This document shows, piece after piece, positions 1 through 11,290 of a stretch of 64,000 nt of DNA. Position 1 is the first letter of the stretch. Every line of letters starts with the position of its first letter. Under the pieces are notes generated by a model. That model was not told where the DNA came from, made no database searches, and saw nothing but the letters and a program-made list of their open reading frames with translations. The translations under genes and the position numbers were made by a program. The DNA is from Congeria kusceri (Eukaryota; Mollusca; Bivalvia; Myida; Dreissenidae), in the NCBI GenBank assembly GCA_027627225.1, contig CM051029.1, positions 71,472,578 through 71,536,577 on the forward strand, given 5' to 3'.

Positions 1-742
1 GAAACCAGAAACAAACAAGAAACGGTTATGGTTGAGGATTATCAGATCGGTCTATAATATGTTGATCTTTTGCATTTAAACATGTTCTTGAACAATAAAT
101 TCACTATGCGTAAATGTGTTAATTCGCATATGAAATTTTATAAATAACAATTCTAGTTTTCTTTGGAATTCATTTATATATTACACACTATTACAACTTG
201 GCATTGCACAAACAAGAATTGATATAAGAAACTCTTTGTTTATAATTTACAATGTAGTCGTTAAAAAACTAGTTTTTAAGACCCTTACCTATGCTTTCCA
301 TTTCAAATTGCACTATAAATGACTTAACATTGGACATATTTATAAAGTTGCATTTTAATGCAAGGTTAATTTTAAATTATTTACAGATACAAGAATTTAT
401 AAAAACTGAAGAAGTTCCAATTTCATTGCATTATTCGTTATAATAGGACCACATAAAACAACGAAATAAAACATTGTTACGATTTGGCGAGAATATTGTC
501 AAGCAGTCTTTCCTTTCGATAATTACTCTAATTCTTTTAAACAAGAGATGTTTGTAAAACATGTATGCCCTCCGACTTGCAGCCAAGTTGTGAATATGTG
601 CAATTGTTAAGAAATTTGTTTAATATGCAATCCCAAGCGAGGTCTCAATATAAGGTATCTATGTATGAAGTTTCATTAAAATATCTCGATGCGTCTCAAG
701 TAATTGAGCGGAAACCGTTTTTCTATTTTTAGCCTGTTGACC
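1..742. other. AT-rich intergenic DNA
   Basis: No long reading frame, clear repeat or RNA gene was recognised in this stretch. It is AT-rich like the rest of the non-coding background. Confidence 0.5.
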
Positions 743-960
743 TCAAAATATATAGGCGTCTTCCTTCCCTCCCAAGTAACCAGCATACCAACTTTCATGA
801 TCGTAGGTCAAAGCATTCTCTAGACATCGTGCGGTAACGTAATGGTCAACGGACAGAACGACCATCCGACCGACCGAGCTACCGACCGATCGACAGACGG
901 ACGGACAGGTGCGAAGCAAGATACCCCCACTTCTTCTAAGAGAGGCATAATAACATATAT
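743..960. mobile_element. pearl-like element end with degenerate GGAC/GACC run
   Basis: A core-like sequence is followed by a degenerate GACC/GGAC simple repeat (about 855-906) and an end containing GATACCCCCAC and GAGGCATAATAA. The same order of core, GGAC run and GC-rich end recurs near 13,205-13,265. Bivalve pearl elements (first described in Crassostrea) have core repeats of about 160 bp beside an ACGG-type microsatellite, which fits. The reading frame across this stretch is incidental. Confidence 0.55.
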
Positions 961-1092
961 TTAATATATTTGTTGACAAACAAAAAAAGGACCAATAAAT
1001 ATAAACAATATGAATCACGTGTTGCATCAGCAGGAGAGATCGAACTCTTATCAGCAGCACAAGGTCCTTTATATAAGGCAAGTGACTAATGG

Positions 1093-1250
1093 CCATAATA
1101 ATGCAGCACAGTACATGAACACGCAACAAGACAAAAACACACAATGTCATATGATTAAAACTGGGGTCATCGCCTTGGAATGGTCAATGCAAAGCATTGG
1201 GGGTTTAAACCGGTTTACGGGCGCCCGAACCTCACACTTGGACCAGAATT
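1093..1250 (+). repeat. dispersed repeat family A, copy 1
   Basis: Contains ATTAAAACTGGGGTCA, a TGGAATGGTCAA motif, then AAACCGGTTTACGGGCG and a CTCACACTTGG end. Related copies lie at about 40,350-40,500 and 54,990-55,085, so this is a dispersed family. No terminal repeats or coding capacity were seen. Confidence 0.6.
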
Positions 1251-1872
1251 ATTTATAATTAATGTAAATAAAGATTAACCTCATAGTACCGCAATTCAAA
1301 TTAAAATAATAATAAAAGAGAATATTAATTCAATTTAATTACCATTTAATTAATCAATGGTCAGATATACACTAGAGTAGCAGAAATTGCAACTTTCTGA
1401 GGCACATAAACACTCAATATTTTAAGTGCATTCGCTTATGTCAAAACTGCAACTATTCCACAATGCTCTATTTAATCTGCATAATGTACCATTGTAGGAA
1501 AGTGTTCACAAATGTCGCTATTAAAAACTTATTTAGATTTATTAAAATAACGAAATTCCTTAAATTAATGGCTGTTTCAAAGAATGTGCAAATGGCACGA
1601 AGAAATTTTATTCTGGTAAATAGTGAAGAGTTGCTTCTTGTTTTACATTTGTTTGAATATAAGTTATTAAATTTACTAAGAATTACTTAAGATTTCCCTA
1701 AGGAGTTGTGGCTACGTACAATGATTGAACAAGTAAGACGTTATGATGTTGTGGATCGAAATTCTGTTTTTTTCGAATCATCCACTGTCCATCAGAATTC
1801 GGACTTGTTAGTCGCTTTTATGTTCCATCCCACCGACACATTTATTGACCAGTTTGTCAAGATCAAGTGGTA

Positions 1873-2804
1873 TTATGATATGGTGCAAGAACATCCAGTT
1901 CCTGAAAAAAGTATTATTATTGTTATTGTTATAATTGTTATTATTAAATAATAATAATAATAATTATTATTATCATTATTATTGTTAAAGTGAGACATCA
2001 TAAAATGTATTATTAGAATTAACACTTCATATTGAATCATACCTTTATTCCGGAACTCCTCAATCATCCGTTCGCAGTTTCTTTGAGCTCGCCTTGCCCT
2101 TTTTGCAGCTTTTTTTGCTATACGAACATCACGAGCCATTTCTTTCTTAGCTGCTTTTGTTAAAGCAAATGTCTCTTCGGTAAGTTCGTCTTTCAAGGCA
2201 ATATGCAATATCTCAGGGTTTAGCAAGTCATCTGTTACATTAGATGGTTCCTGTTCAGTTTGCAACGCTTTCACTGGATCTGCTCTAGCACTAGTGGAAC
2301 ACCTATCAATATCTGAGCATATTGTTTTACAAAATGTCTGTGCGTCGTCCATGTCGACAGCTTTAACATTTGTTTGTTCTATCTCGTGGACAACTTGGTG
2401 AACGTCATGAACGCCACGTGTTGCTTTACACATCGTTTGTTCGTCGTCTTTTTCGAAAGCTTCAGCTACTGTTTGTTCCATATCATGGTTGTCGTGTAGA
2501 ACGTCATGAACTACGGATGTTGTTTTACAATTTGTAATATTTGTAATTAATATAGGCAATATTTGCACTATTTACAAAGTAAACTTTAACATGTTTACAA
2601 GTCAACTTTAGAATATTAATCAACTGTGATCTGACTTTGTATCATCACTGAATCTGTAGGAGAAAAAAAGCATTGCATTAAAATGAAATTTAACGCTGAA
2701 AGATGCATTTACCGTCAACTTCCATGTGGACATCTGCACTATGGCTTGCTACGTCGAAATCTCTGCTAGTGTGTCTGTGGGCTAATGCGACTTCCAAATC
2801 CACT
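1873..2804 (-). CDS. candidate small multi-exon gene, charged coiled-coil-like C-terminal half
   Basis: I do not recognise this protein. Exon 2713-2804 (acceptor TTTTTAG, donor G|GTAAATG) reads VDLEVALAHRHTSRD and onward. It joins in phase to an exon ending at 2043 (donor AAAG|GTATGA), which starts at 2510 or 2567. The last exon 1873-1901 follows a good TTTTTTCAG acceptor and ends in TAA. The long exon encodes acidic stretches, repeated VHD.VH motifs, then an Ala/Lys/Arg-rich segment (TKAAKKEMARDVRIAKKAAKR) likely to form a helix. The 141-bp last intron keeps the frame open. A strong alternative acceptor at 2654 leads to a stop within 13 codons. Upstream exons and the true start are not visible. 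Confidence 0.4.
1911..1988. repeat. ATT/AAT trinucleotide microsatellite
   Basis: Imperfect ATT runs change to AAT about halfway. The run lies in the last intron of the candidate gene on the minus strand, where it makes an Asn/Tyr-rich chance frame. Confidence 0.8.
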
Positions 2805-3099
2805 CTAAAAAGTTATAGTAAATTTTCATCTTCATGTCAACTAACATAAATATTCAATATCGTACTTTGACATTTAAAAACTTTAATCTTCAGTGCTTCG
2901 ATTTATTACGTTTATTATGTTTATTATATATTTTTGTTAATGTTTATTTGAAATTCCGTAAATAAAACATAACATACATAGTCAGTTTTTTATTGTTAAT
3001 TTTTCAGTCATATATAACAATGAATAAGTTTTCTGCTGAGAGGTTTTGTTGACCAATAATTATGTAAACCCCATCCATTCCCCTCCTTCCCAGCCAGCA

Positions 3100-3925
3100 T
3101 AAATATATGGGACCCATATGGGTCCAATATGAGCTACCACATGGGGCCTGTATGGGCTAACCATATGGGGCCAAATGGGATTTTGCTAACTGTATTTGTA
3201 TGGGTCCCAGATGGGTTGCGATATGGGACCTATGTGGGTTCCATGTGGACCCAAGATGGGTCCTATATGGGATACCCATATAGGTCCAATATGGGCTTCG
3301 ATATGGGTCCTGTATGGGCAATCCATATGGGGCCAAATGGGATTTTGCAAACTGTATTGGTATGGGTCCCAGATGGCTTGTGACATGGGACCTATGTGGG
3401 TTCCATGTGAACCCAAGGTGGGTCCTATATGAGGTACCCATATAGGTCCAATATGGGCTTCGATATGGGTCCTGTATGGGCAACCCATATGGGGCTAAGT
3501 GGGATTTTGCAAACTGTTTTTGTATGGGTCCCAGATGGGTTGCGATGTTTGGCCTACGTGGGTCCCATTTGGACCCAAGGTGGGTCCTATATCGGCTACC
3601 CATATGGGTCCAATATTGGCTTCGATATGGGTCCTTTATAAACAACCCATATGGGGCCATGTGGGATTTTGCAAACTGTTTTTGCATGGGTCTTATATGG
3701 GTTGCATTATGGGATCCATGTGGGTCCTATATGGATCCAAGAGCCCCATTATAGGCTACCCATATGGGACCCATGCAAAAGGGGTTTGCAAAATCCCACT
3801 TGGCCCCATATGAGCTGCCCAATTGGGACCCATTCAGGTTTCGATATGGGTCCTCTATGGGCATCCTATATGGGACCCAGTTAGGTTTTGCTAACACTGT
3901 TTGCATGTCCCATGTAGGTTTCATT
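3100..3925. repeat. 162-bp tandem array rich in CCATATGGG
   Basis: The segment ending in TGGGATTTTGC recurs at 3171, 3333, 3495 and 3657, an exact 162-bp spacing, giving about five copies. Each copy carries many ATATGGG/CCCATAT blocks that are almost self-complementary. Because 162 is divisible by three, all frames stay open and give overlapping MGP.W-type pseudo-proteins on both strands. No start context, splice logic or codon bias supports coding. Confidence 0.9.
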
Positions 3926-5515
3926 TATGTATAGGTCCTGTTTGGTATACATACATAATGCATTGCAAAATACAATAAACAATAACTATTCTATGAATGT
4001 TACTGACAAGCTGCGGAGCATTTATATATACATTTCATAATTAAAGTTCATTCTTTAATACAACAACACATTTAATCCTTTCTTGCTTTAATTGGATTGC
4101 CATTTGCAGAATATAACACTTACAAGTAATTAACATATGTCTGTTGTCGTTAAAGGGTATTCAATAGATGTGTTAGTTCCTTTATCCATAATGTTAATCC
4201 GACAATGCATTTATGTAGTAAATATGTACAATCAATTACTTGTTTTCTTCATGTAAACAGGAAAAATAAACAATCACACACTATTCATGATGACATTTTG
4301 GCCTGTGTTACAAAAATGGACCATACCATTTAGACCATATCAACTAGTCTAGAAAGATACAATTCTGTAAATAAAACATGATTGTGAACTGCACAAATGT
4401 GGCACAATAAAACAGCAATCAAAGAATAACACATTATGAGTAAATTCAGACACATTTAAAAGCCAAATACAGAGTGGACAAACCTAAAACTTGACCAATT
4501 AACTTAACAAAGACGTTTTAGTATGCCTATTATCAGAATTTACAAACATTATTGTAAACATGTAAATATAGGCATGCGGCCCAGACTACAACATATATAA
4601 CAGTTACAATGTATAATACATACTGAAATATACCACCTTGCGTTCATAATATTGATCATATTGTATGTATCAGGCACAGAATACAGCATATATAACAGTT
4701 TCAATCCTTGTAATGTCCACTAGACAACTGTGTTATCATAGAATCAATACAATGTATTTGTCTGGACAAGAATACAACATACGTGTATATTATGGTTTCA
4801 AATCAATTCAGAAATACCATTGTGTTTTCATATTGGCAATATAATTTATATATCCAACCCACAACACAACATAAACAGTTTCAAACAATTCAGATAGTTG
4901 TGTTTTCAAATGCGCAATATTAAAATGTATCGTTCCGAATTAGAGTACCGCATAAGTATAACAGTGCAATACAGAACAATTCAAATAGGCCAATGTGTTA
5001 ACTTATAAATATCTATTAAGCATTATAGATTGAGATATATAGTAATACAATACATTTACATTAAAAATATTCAACTGTTAAGCAATTACAAACACATTAT
5101 TATTTTCAGTAGGTTATTTTGTTATTTTGATACATGTCATTGCATATACCATTGTTATAAAACATTTAAGAATGGTCACAAGACTAAGGCTCACAAACTA
5201 ATTCAAATATGATACTAACTTGATCATGCATTAATATTCAATACGTAAAAACTTCTCAAATTTAATAAACAGCCTTCATTAAACAACAATTGATTCAAAA
5301 CATAAAGCATGATCAAGATAATGTAAATTATAAAGAGGACTGATGTGGTGAAATCAAACAGTAAGCTAGCAATTCTAAACTATCAAGTATTTGGAAAAAA
5401 ATATTTCAATATTAAAAAAGTTCTGTTTGTTTAACTAAACAGTTTCTAAAGAATATTAGCATATAATTTTTTTTAAACAAGTTAAATTACAAGCCTGAAA
5501 ATATTATAGGAAAGA
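3926..5515. other. AT-rich region without recognisable genes
   Basis: Very AT-rich. Loosely repeated phrases such as CATATATAACAGTT occur around 4,590-4,900, suggesting an old degenerate repeat. No coding exon or RNA gene was found. Confidence 0.45.
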
Positions 5516-5519
5516 TGTG

Positions 5520-6372
5520 AATTAACAAGAGCTGCCTCAGGGCAGTGCGCTTGACTATTCACTACACTTAAAGTCTTTGATAGTTTAATATATTCTGTCA
5601 GTGACTTTACATAATGACCATGAAAACATATGTAAAATTTCAATTGAATATATGTAGTAGTTACAATGATATGTACTTGCACACATACTTGAACCTGAAT
5701 ATTTCTAAGTACAAAAAGGGTCATAATTATGCTAAAATGCTGGTCACAGTAATGGGCATTGGCTAGTGACCTTATAATATGACCCTGAAGACATGTGTGA
5801 AGTTTCAGCTGAATATTTGAATTCAGCTAAATTGCAGATAAGAGTTATAGGCCTTGGTCAGTGACCTCACATAATGACTCGAAAGACATGTGTGAAGTTT
5901 CAAATAAATATATGTAGTAGTTACAGATATATATACTTGTTGCACGCAAACCTTAACCTGAATTTTCTAAGTACAAAAATGGGCCTAATTCTGTTAAATT
6001 ACTGGACAGAGTTATGGGCCTTGGTCAGTGACCTGACATAATGACCAAGAAGGCATGTGTGAAGTTTCAATAGAACATATTTAGTAGTACTGTAGTTATT
6101 GATATATTTACTTGTTGCACGTAAACTTTAACCTGACTTTTATAAGTACAAAAAGTGGCATAATTCTGTTAAATTGCAGGTCATATTTATGGGTCTTGGC
6201 CAGTGACCTTATATAATGACCCTGGAGGCATGTGTTAAGTTTCAATTGAATATCTGTAGTAGTTACAGAGATATGGACTTGTTGCACTCAAACCTTAACC
6301 ATAGCATTACGCCGACGCCAACGAACGGGTGAGTAGTATAGCTCAAACTATTCTGTGAATAGTCGAGCTAAA
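5520..6372. mobile_element. pearl/Helentron-like element with ~170-bp core repeats
   Basis: Core repeats carrying CATGTGTGAAGTTTCA, TAGTAGTTACAG.GATAT and ACCTGAATTT recur at about 5791, 5885, 6053 and 6226, so the period is roughly 170 bp with one shortened copy. The right end has CATTACGCCGACGCCAACG and then a hairpin, ACTATTC-TGT-GAATAGT, near 6,340-6,360. The motif GACTATTCAC occurs at the left end (about 5,551) and inverted inside the right hairpin. Subterminal inverted repeats plus an end hairpin fit non-autonomous Helentron-type elements. Confidence 0.55.
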
Positions 6373-6750
6373 ACACATATAATTTTTAAAAATTTAAGTC
6401 TATGTAATACAACATTTTAGACTATGATTGCAATCATTTCACTCACAGTAATTACAATCGCATGTTTTCTAATTAACAACTACTGGATATAAATATCAGG
6501 TGTCAATAACACTGGTAATTATGCCATGCATTGTTTCTGTTATTTAGTGTGGTAATGGCTAATGAACTTCATTGCTTACTGACTGTCTCTTGTAGTTAGC
6601 ACGAAAATACTGGACTCCATGCAAGTTCTGCAATGTTAATAGTTGAATGAACTGAACACTGTTTGGTTATCAGAAGTATCACGTTCATTTGTTTACATCC
6701 GCAGCATTTTTGGATCACACACACCAACAAGTAGCTTTTTTTCAGTCTCC

Positions 6751-9182
6751 TCATTGTACGCTTGCCTTGCATTCTTGGTTCCTCGACCTTAACACATGTT
6801 CTGAAAGTACAAATTAAAAAATATTTGTTGAAATGAAATACACATTAAGAAAAACATAGAATTCCAGACAGTGCAAAACCTGTCAGACAATCAGAAGTGT
6901 CAGACAAAACATGATGATGTATGACAAAAATTTATCACAAACCTTATACATAATATTATTTAATGTTAGTTAGACCTTTGTTTGATATATAAAGGAATTA
7001 TTACTGCAACAATCAGTGTATGCATTATGTTATGCCAAATAAATAAATAATAATCAATTCGTTAATAATGTATATAATGTTTTCAACATGTGGTGTATGC
7101 TTTACTAATCTTTGTCTGACAGCTGACTTAGATGTCCACGGAGTCTGGGATTAAACAAATAAATCTGATTACAGTTGATCTACATGTTATGTATTCTTAT
7201 AAACAAACAACAATTTTATTTTCATGAAATAAACAGCAATTTTATTTTCTCAAATTATCAAACTTACTATATCTAGCTTGGACAAGTTGAAGTTTTACAA
7301 AATGTTGTTTTCCATCATTCTGCTGAAGATGTACTGTAGAATCAAATGCTCTTTCATTATCTGCATACCTGTGTGAAGAAGGGGATACATGTATGTATTC
7401 TATATGTGTTATCATCTATTTACAATTGAGCATTAAATGGACCTATTCACAGATTGGCAAATTGGCAATTTTCAAAATGTTTTTCATAGATCCCAAAAAG
7501 AAATACATTATATATAAACAAGTAAAATGACACTACAGACAAAGAAATATATTAGAAATACGGTATCTTTTATGAAAAATCATAAATTGAAATGGATAAA
7601 ATTATAGTTTTATGAAAAATCATCAAATGAAATGGATAAAATGATAAAGCGTTTGTAACGCTTTTTTTCGGTATTTTGGAAAACGCGTGTATCACTTACA
7701 TAGCGATTAGCGTTAAACATTCACCTCAATGATCAGCTGACAGAATAGCTGAGTGGTTACAGTGAGAGGTTTTTGATCCCTGCGGACGTGGTTTTAGTCC
7801 CGTCCAGGGCAATTTTTATTTATTTATTTTCTTGATATAATATTTGTTTGGTCAATCCAACATCTTTAGTTTAAATTGCAGTTAAGATGTTAAGTGACAA
7901 TTTGCAAAAATACGAAAATGTGTGAACAAGTCCCTTTAAAAGAAATATATTGTCATGCTATTGCAACTGCTGGTATTTTGCCAGTCTACTGCAGGTAAGA
8001 TTAACATCATATATGATCATAGATCTACAGGTAAATATTTTAAATTTTATAATTAATAATGTATAGCAGGTTTACCAATTATGTATAAAATCATTAATTA
8101 AGATATAATTGAATTTTACAGAAGATCATGTTGGAATCAAACTAACTAACAGGTTAGCGTTGGCTATAGCGGTAATAACCAAAAGTTTGGAGTTCTGATG
8201 TGAAGCAATTAAACCACGAGGGCAGTAGTCCGGTTTATTACCGCATTAACCAACGCTAACCTGCCAATTATTTGGATTCCAACACGATCTTCTGTAAAAT
8301 TCTTCTGTAATTTTAAAGGTTATGAATGAGAACTATAGGAATCTATACTCCGCCCATTTTCCACAAAAGTAAATGCGTTTCAGTGATGTCAATAAGCCAT
8401 AACAATTCAAAATGATGTCAGCCTCATTGATAAACATTGAGCGAATGGCGCTATACTTGTTGATAAATACAGTGAAAATATTAAGCACGTGCATTTTACG
8501 GAACCATTTTAATTACCGGAACTATTTTCAAAACATTAGGTTCCGCTCATAATTTGTTGCAGAATAACCCATGGTTGATTGTATTCTTTATCTATAAAAA
8601 ATTAGCTGCGTGGTCGTGCCGTGTAAGAATTAAATACAACGGGATTAATAACACAAATGCATTTGATGTTTATTTCTTTTGTAATTAAATATTTTAATAT
8701 TGATTATAACGATAAATAAGAACATGATAATTATTGCAAGGCATGTAAAAATGAAATATAGGATGCATATTTTGTGCGTGAGATTGCTTAAGCTTATTCA
8801 TACATTTATACTTCAGAACTCAAATGCATGAAATTCATTATTCCAATTAGTGAAATCGTACCAACAATCAATTTATTGCCATATGGTGTACGTTTTAATA
8901 AATAATGCAACTTCAACAAAAACAACTATATTGTTTTCCTACTGACAACCCATGCTTTATTTCCACAAAAGATTACACGTACAAAACAACACACAAATTT
9001 TGAAACAGTTGTGATAGTGAGGTTACATTTTTCAAATAGTCGCGAAAATACATGACAATAGAGATATATGTACTTCAATTCTGATTCAAAGTGCAATTAT
9101 GATTATTAAGTTATGAAAAACATTTTTCCAAGGGCAAAACACATATTTACTTACTTTGATATTTAAGGAATGCAGGCTGCAT
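6751..9182 (-). CDS. candidate minus-strand gene, 3' exons well supported, product unknown
   Basis: Exon 7268-7368 has acceptor TTCTTCACACAG and donor ATATA|GTAAGT and reads YADNERAFDSTVHLQQ and on to VQARY with no stop. It joins in phase to the last exon 6751-6800 (acceptor TACTTTCAG), giving the C-terminus KHVLRSRNQECKASVQ and a TGA. A possible first coding exon is 9155-9182: ATG, encoding MQPAFLKYQ, with donor CAAA|GTAAGT. Its phase does not match 7368 directly, so at least one exon between them is missing from this model. No domain was recognised. The intervening DNA includes two mobile elements (7434-7941 and 8111-8303). Confidence 0.4.
7434..7941 (+). mobile_element. TIR element with internal tRNA-like block, copy 1
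   Basis: The ends are inverted copies of each other: left GGACCTATTCACAGATT, right in reverse complement GGACTTGTTCACACATT. An internal block at about 7747-7816 resembles a degenerate tRNA, with a box A-like TAGCTGAGTGGTT and a box B-like GGTTTTAGTCCC. The motif ATAAAGCGTTTGTAACGC precedes the block. A second copy with the same order of parts lies inverted at 47,428-47,922. Confidence 0.7.
8111..8303. mobile_element. foldback (long hairpin) element 1
   Basis: Two arms of about 72 bp are near-perfect inverted copies (8111-8182 and 8231-8303). Paired landmarks are TTTTACAGAAGATC, GTTGGAATC, GGTTAGCGTTGG and GCGGTAATAA. The short loop contains CCACGAGGGCAG. This is a non-coding hairpin MITE by structure. 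Confidence 0.8.
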
Positions 9183-9233
9183 TGTGCTCCTCGAAAGAAA
9201 ATCTGCAGTTGACAAAACGATTCTCAAGTCAAG

Positions 9234-9300
9234 ATGGCGGCCGTGAATAACTGCCTTGAACTGGTCATAGAAGCACGCATCAGACTGACCGATGTGGGAA
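9234..9300 (+). CDS. possible 5' coding exon cut by repeat array (tentative)
   Basis: An ATG in a very strong initiation context (TCAAGATGGCGGC) opens a frame reading MAAVNNCLELVIEARIRLTD before it runs into the CCCATATGGG array at about 9,300. The sequence before the array looks protein-like, while the continuation is repeat-derived. It starts 52 bp from the minus-strand ATG at 9182, in a head-to-head arrangement. No downstream exon was found, so it may be a fragment or chance. Confidence 0.25.
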
Positions 9301-11290
9301 TGTTTGCTGGGTCCCATATGGACTTGCTAGTTAGGAACCCATATGGTATCTCTTGCTGGGACCCATATGGGCTTGTTCTTGGTGACCCATCTAGGCCTGC
9401 GTTTTTGGGGCCCATGTGGGCTTTCTTGCTGTGACCCATATGGGTTTGCTTTTGGGGGACGCATATCTAGGCTTTCATGCTGGGACCAATATTGGCTTCA
9501 TTGCCTGGATCCTATCTGGGACTGATATGGGCATGACAATGTATGTGGGACCCTTACGGAACCAATGTGGTTATTAAGCCCAGTTATAGCCCATATTGGG
9601 TCCCCATAGGCTGGCTCGCCGGGACCCATACGAGCTTACTTCCTGGGGACCCATATGGGCTCTTTTAATGGGACCCGTATTGGGTTCATTTTTGGTGTCC
9701 CATATGGGCTTGCTTGTTGGGAACCCATATGGGGATGCTCTTTGTGACCCATATGGGCTAGTTTGTTGGAGCCTTATAAGGGCCTATTTGCGGGGACCTA
9801 TATGGGCTTGCTTGTTTGGTACCCATATGGGCTTTCCTGCTGCGACCCATATGATATTGCTGTTGTTGACCCATATGGGCTTGCTTGTTGGGGACCCATA
9901 TGGGCTTTCTTTCTGGGACCCACATGGGATAACTTGTTGGGGACCTATTAAGGCTTTTTTTGCTGGGTCCCTTATGGGCTTTCTTGTTGGGCGCCCAATT
10001 GGACTTTCTTTCTGGGACACATGTGGGCTGTTTTGATGGGACACATATTTGGTTGCTTGTTGGGACCCATATGGGCTTGCTTTTCGGGAACCCATATGGG
10101 GATACTCTTTGTGACCCATATGGGCTAGTTTGTTGGGGACCCATACGGCCCTTCTTGCTGTGACCTATATGGGCTTGCTTGTTTGGTACCCATATTTGCT
10201 CTCCTGCTGAGACCCATATGATATTGCTGTTGTTGACCCATATGGGCTTGCTTGTTGGGAACCCATAATAGGCTGTCTTTCTGGGACCCACATGGGATTA
10301 TTTGTTGGGGACCTATAAAGGCTTTTTTGCTGGGAACCCATACGGAGAAGCTCTTTGTGACCCATATGGGCTAGTTTGTCGGGGACCCATATGGACCTTC
10401 TTGCTGGGACCCATATGGGCTTGCCAGTTTGGGACCAATATGGGCTACTAATTGGGAACCCATATGGGCTTTCTAGCTGGGACCTATATGGACTTGCTTG
10501 CCTGCGACCCAAGTGGGTTTAATATGAGGAAGACAAAGTATATTGGTCCCACACGGGGCCCATGTGGAAGTTCAGGCGAGATATAGCCCTTATCAGGCCC
10601 ACATCTGATAGCTTACTGGGACCCATATAGGCATACTTGCATGGAACCCATGTGGGCTTGCCTGCTTGGTCCAATATGGGCCCGATATAGGCAGAAAAAC
10701 ATATATGGGTCCCACATGGGGCCATATGGTATATTTGCTCAGGTATTTCCCATACTGGGCCCATATAGGCCTACTTGCTGGGACCCATATGGGCTTGCCT
10801 TTTGTGACCAATATGGGTCTATTTATTTGGGCCCCATAGAGGCCTTCTGGCTGTGACCCATTTGGGCTTACTTGTTGAGAACCCTTATGAGCTCTCTTTC
10901 TGGGACCCGTGTGGGCTTGGTATCGGAGGTCCATATGGACTTGCTTGTTTGGGAACCACATGGGCTTTCTTGCCGCGACCCACTTGGGCTTGCTTGTTGG
11001 GGACCAATATAAGCTTTCTTGCCGGGACCCATATGGGCTTAATAGTTGGGAACCCATATGGGCTTTTTTGTTGGTACCTTTATGGGCTTGCTTGACTGGG
11101 ACCTAAGTGGTTCTAACATGGAGAAGGGGATGTATATTGGTCCCATATGGGGCCCATGTGGAAGATCAGCCCAGGTATATTCCTTATCAGGCCCACATGT
11201 TATGACTTACCGGGACCCATATGGGCATACTTGCAAGAAACCCATGTGGGCTTGCCTGCTTGGTCCGATATGGGCCCGATATAGGCAGAA
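9300..11290. repeat. ~24-bp minisatellite of CCCATATGGG units with higher-order structure
   Basis: Units of about 24-25 bp, roughly GACCCATATGGGCTTGCTTG plus a few bases, run for 2 kb. Larger blocks repeat: a segment with GATGCTCTTTGTGACCC near 9,740 recurs near 10,105 and 10,350, and a 180-bp segment at about 10,525-10,700 recurs at 11,110-11,290. The decamer CCCATATGGG equals its own reverse complement. Many overlapping frames on both strands are by-products of the repeat. Confidence 0.9.

Noticed and set aside
743..1150. 135-residue minus-strand frame
   Set aside because: Lies across the GGAC run and a pearl-like end, and ends inside family A.
3129..3924. Overlapping MGP/W-rich reading frames on both strands
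   Set aside because: They follow the 162-bp repeat, are open because the period is a multiple of three, and show no splice or start logic.
5520..6372. Firm Helitron call
   Set aside because: A terminal hairpin and inverted subterminal motif are present, but the precise CTRR end and A-T target could not be established.
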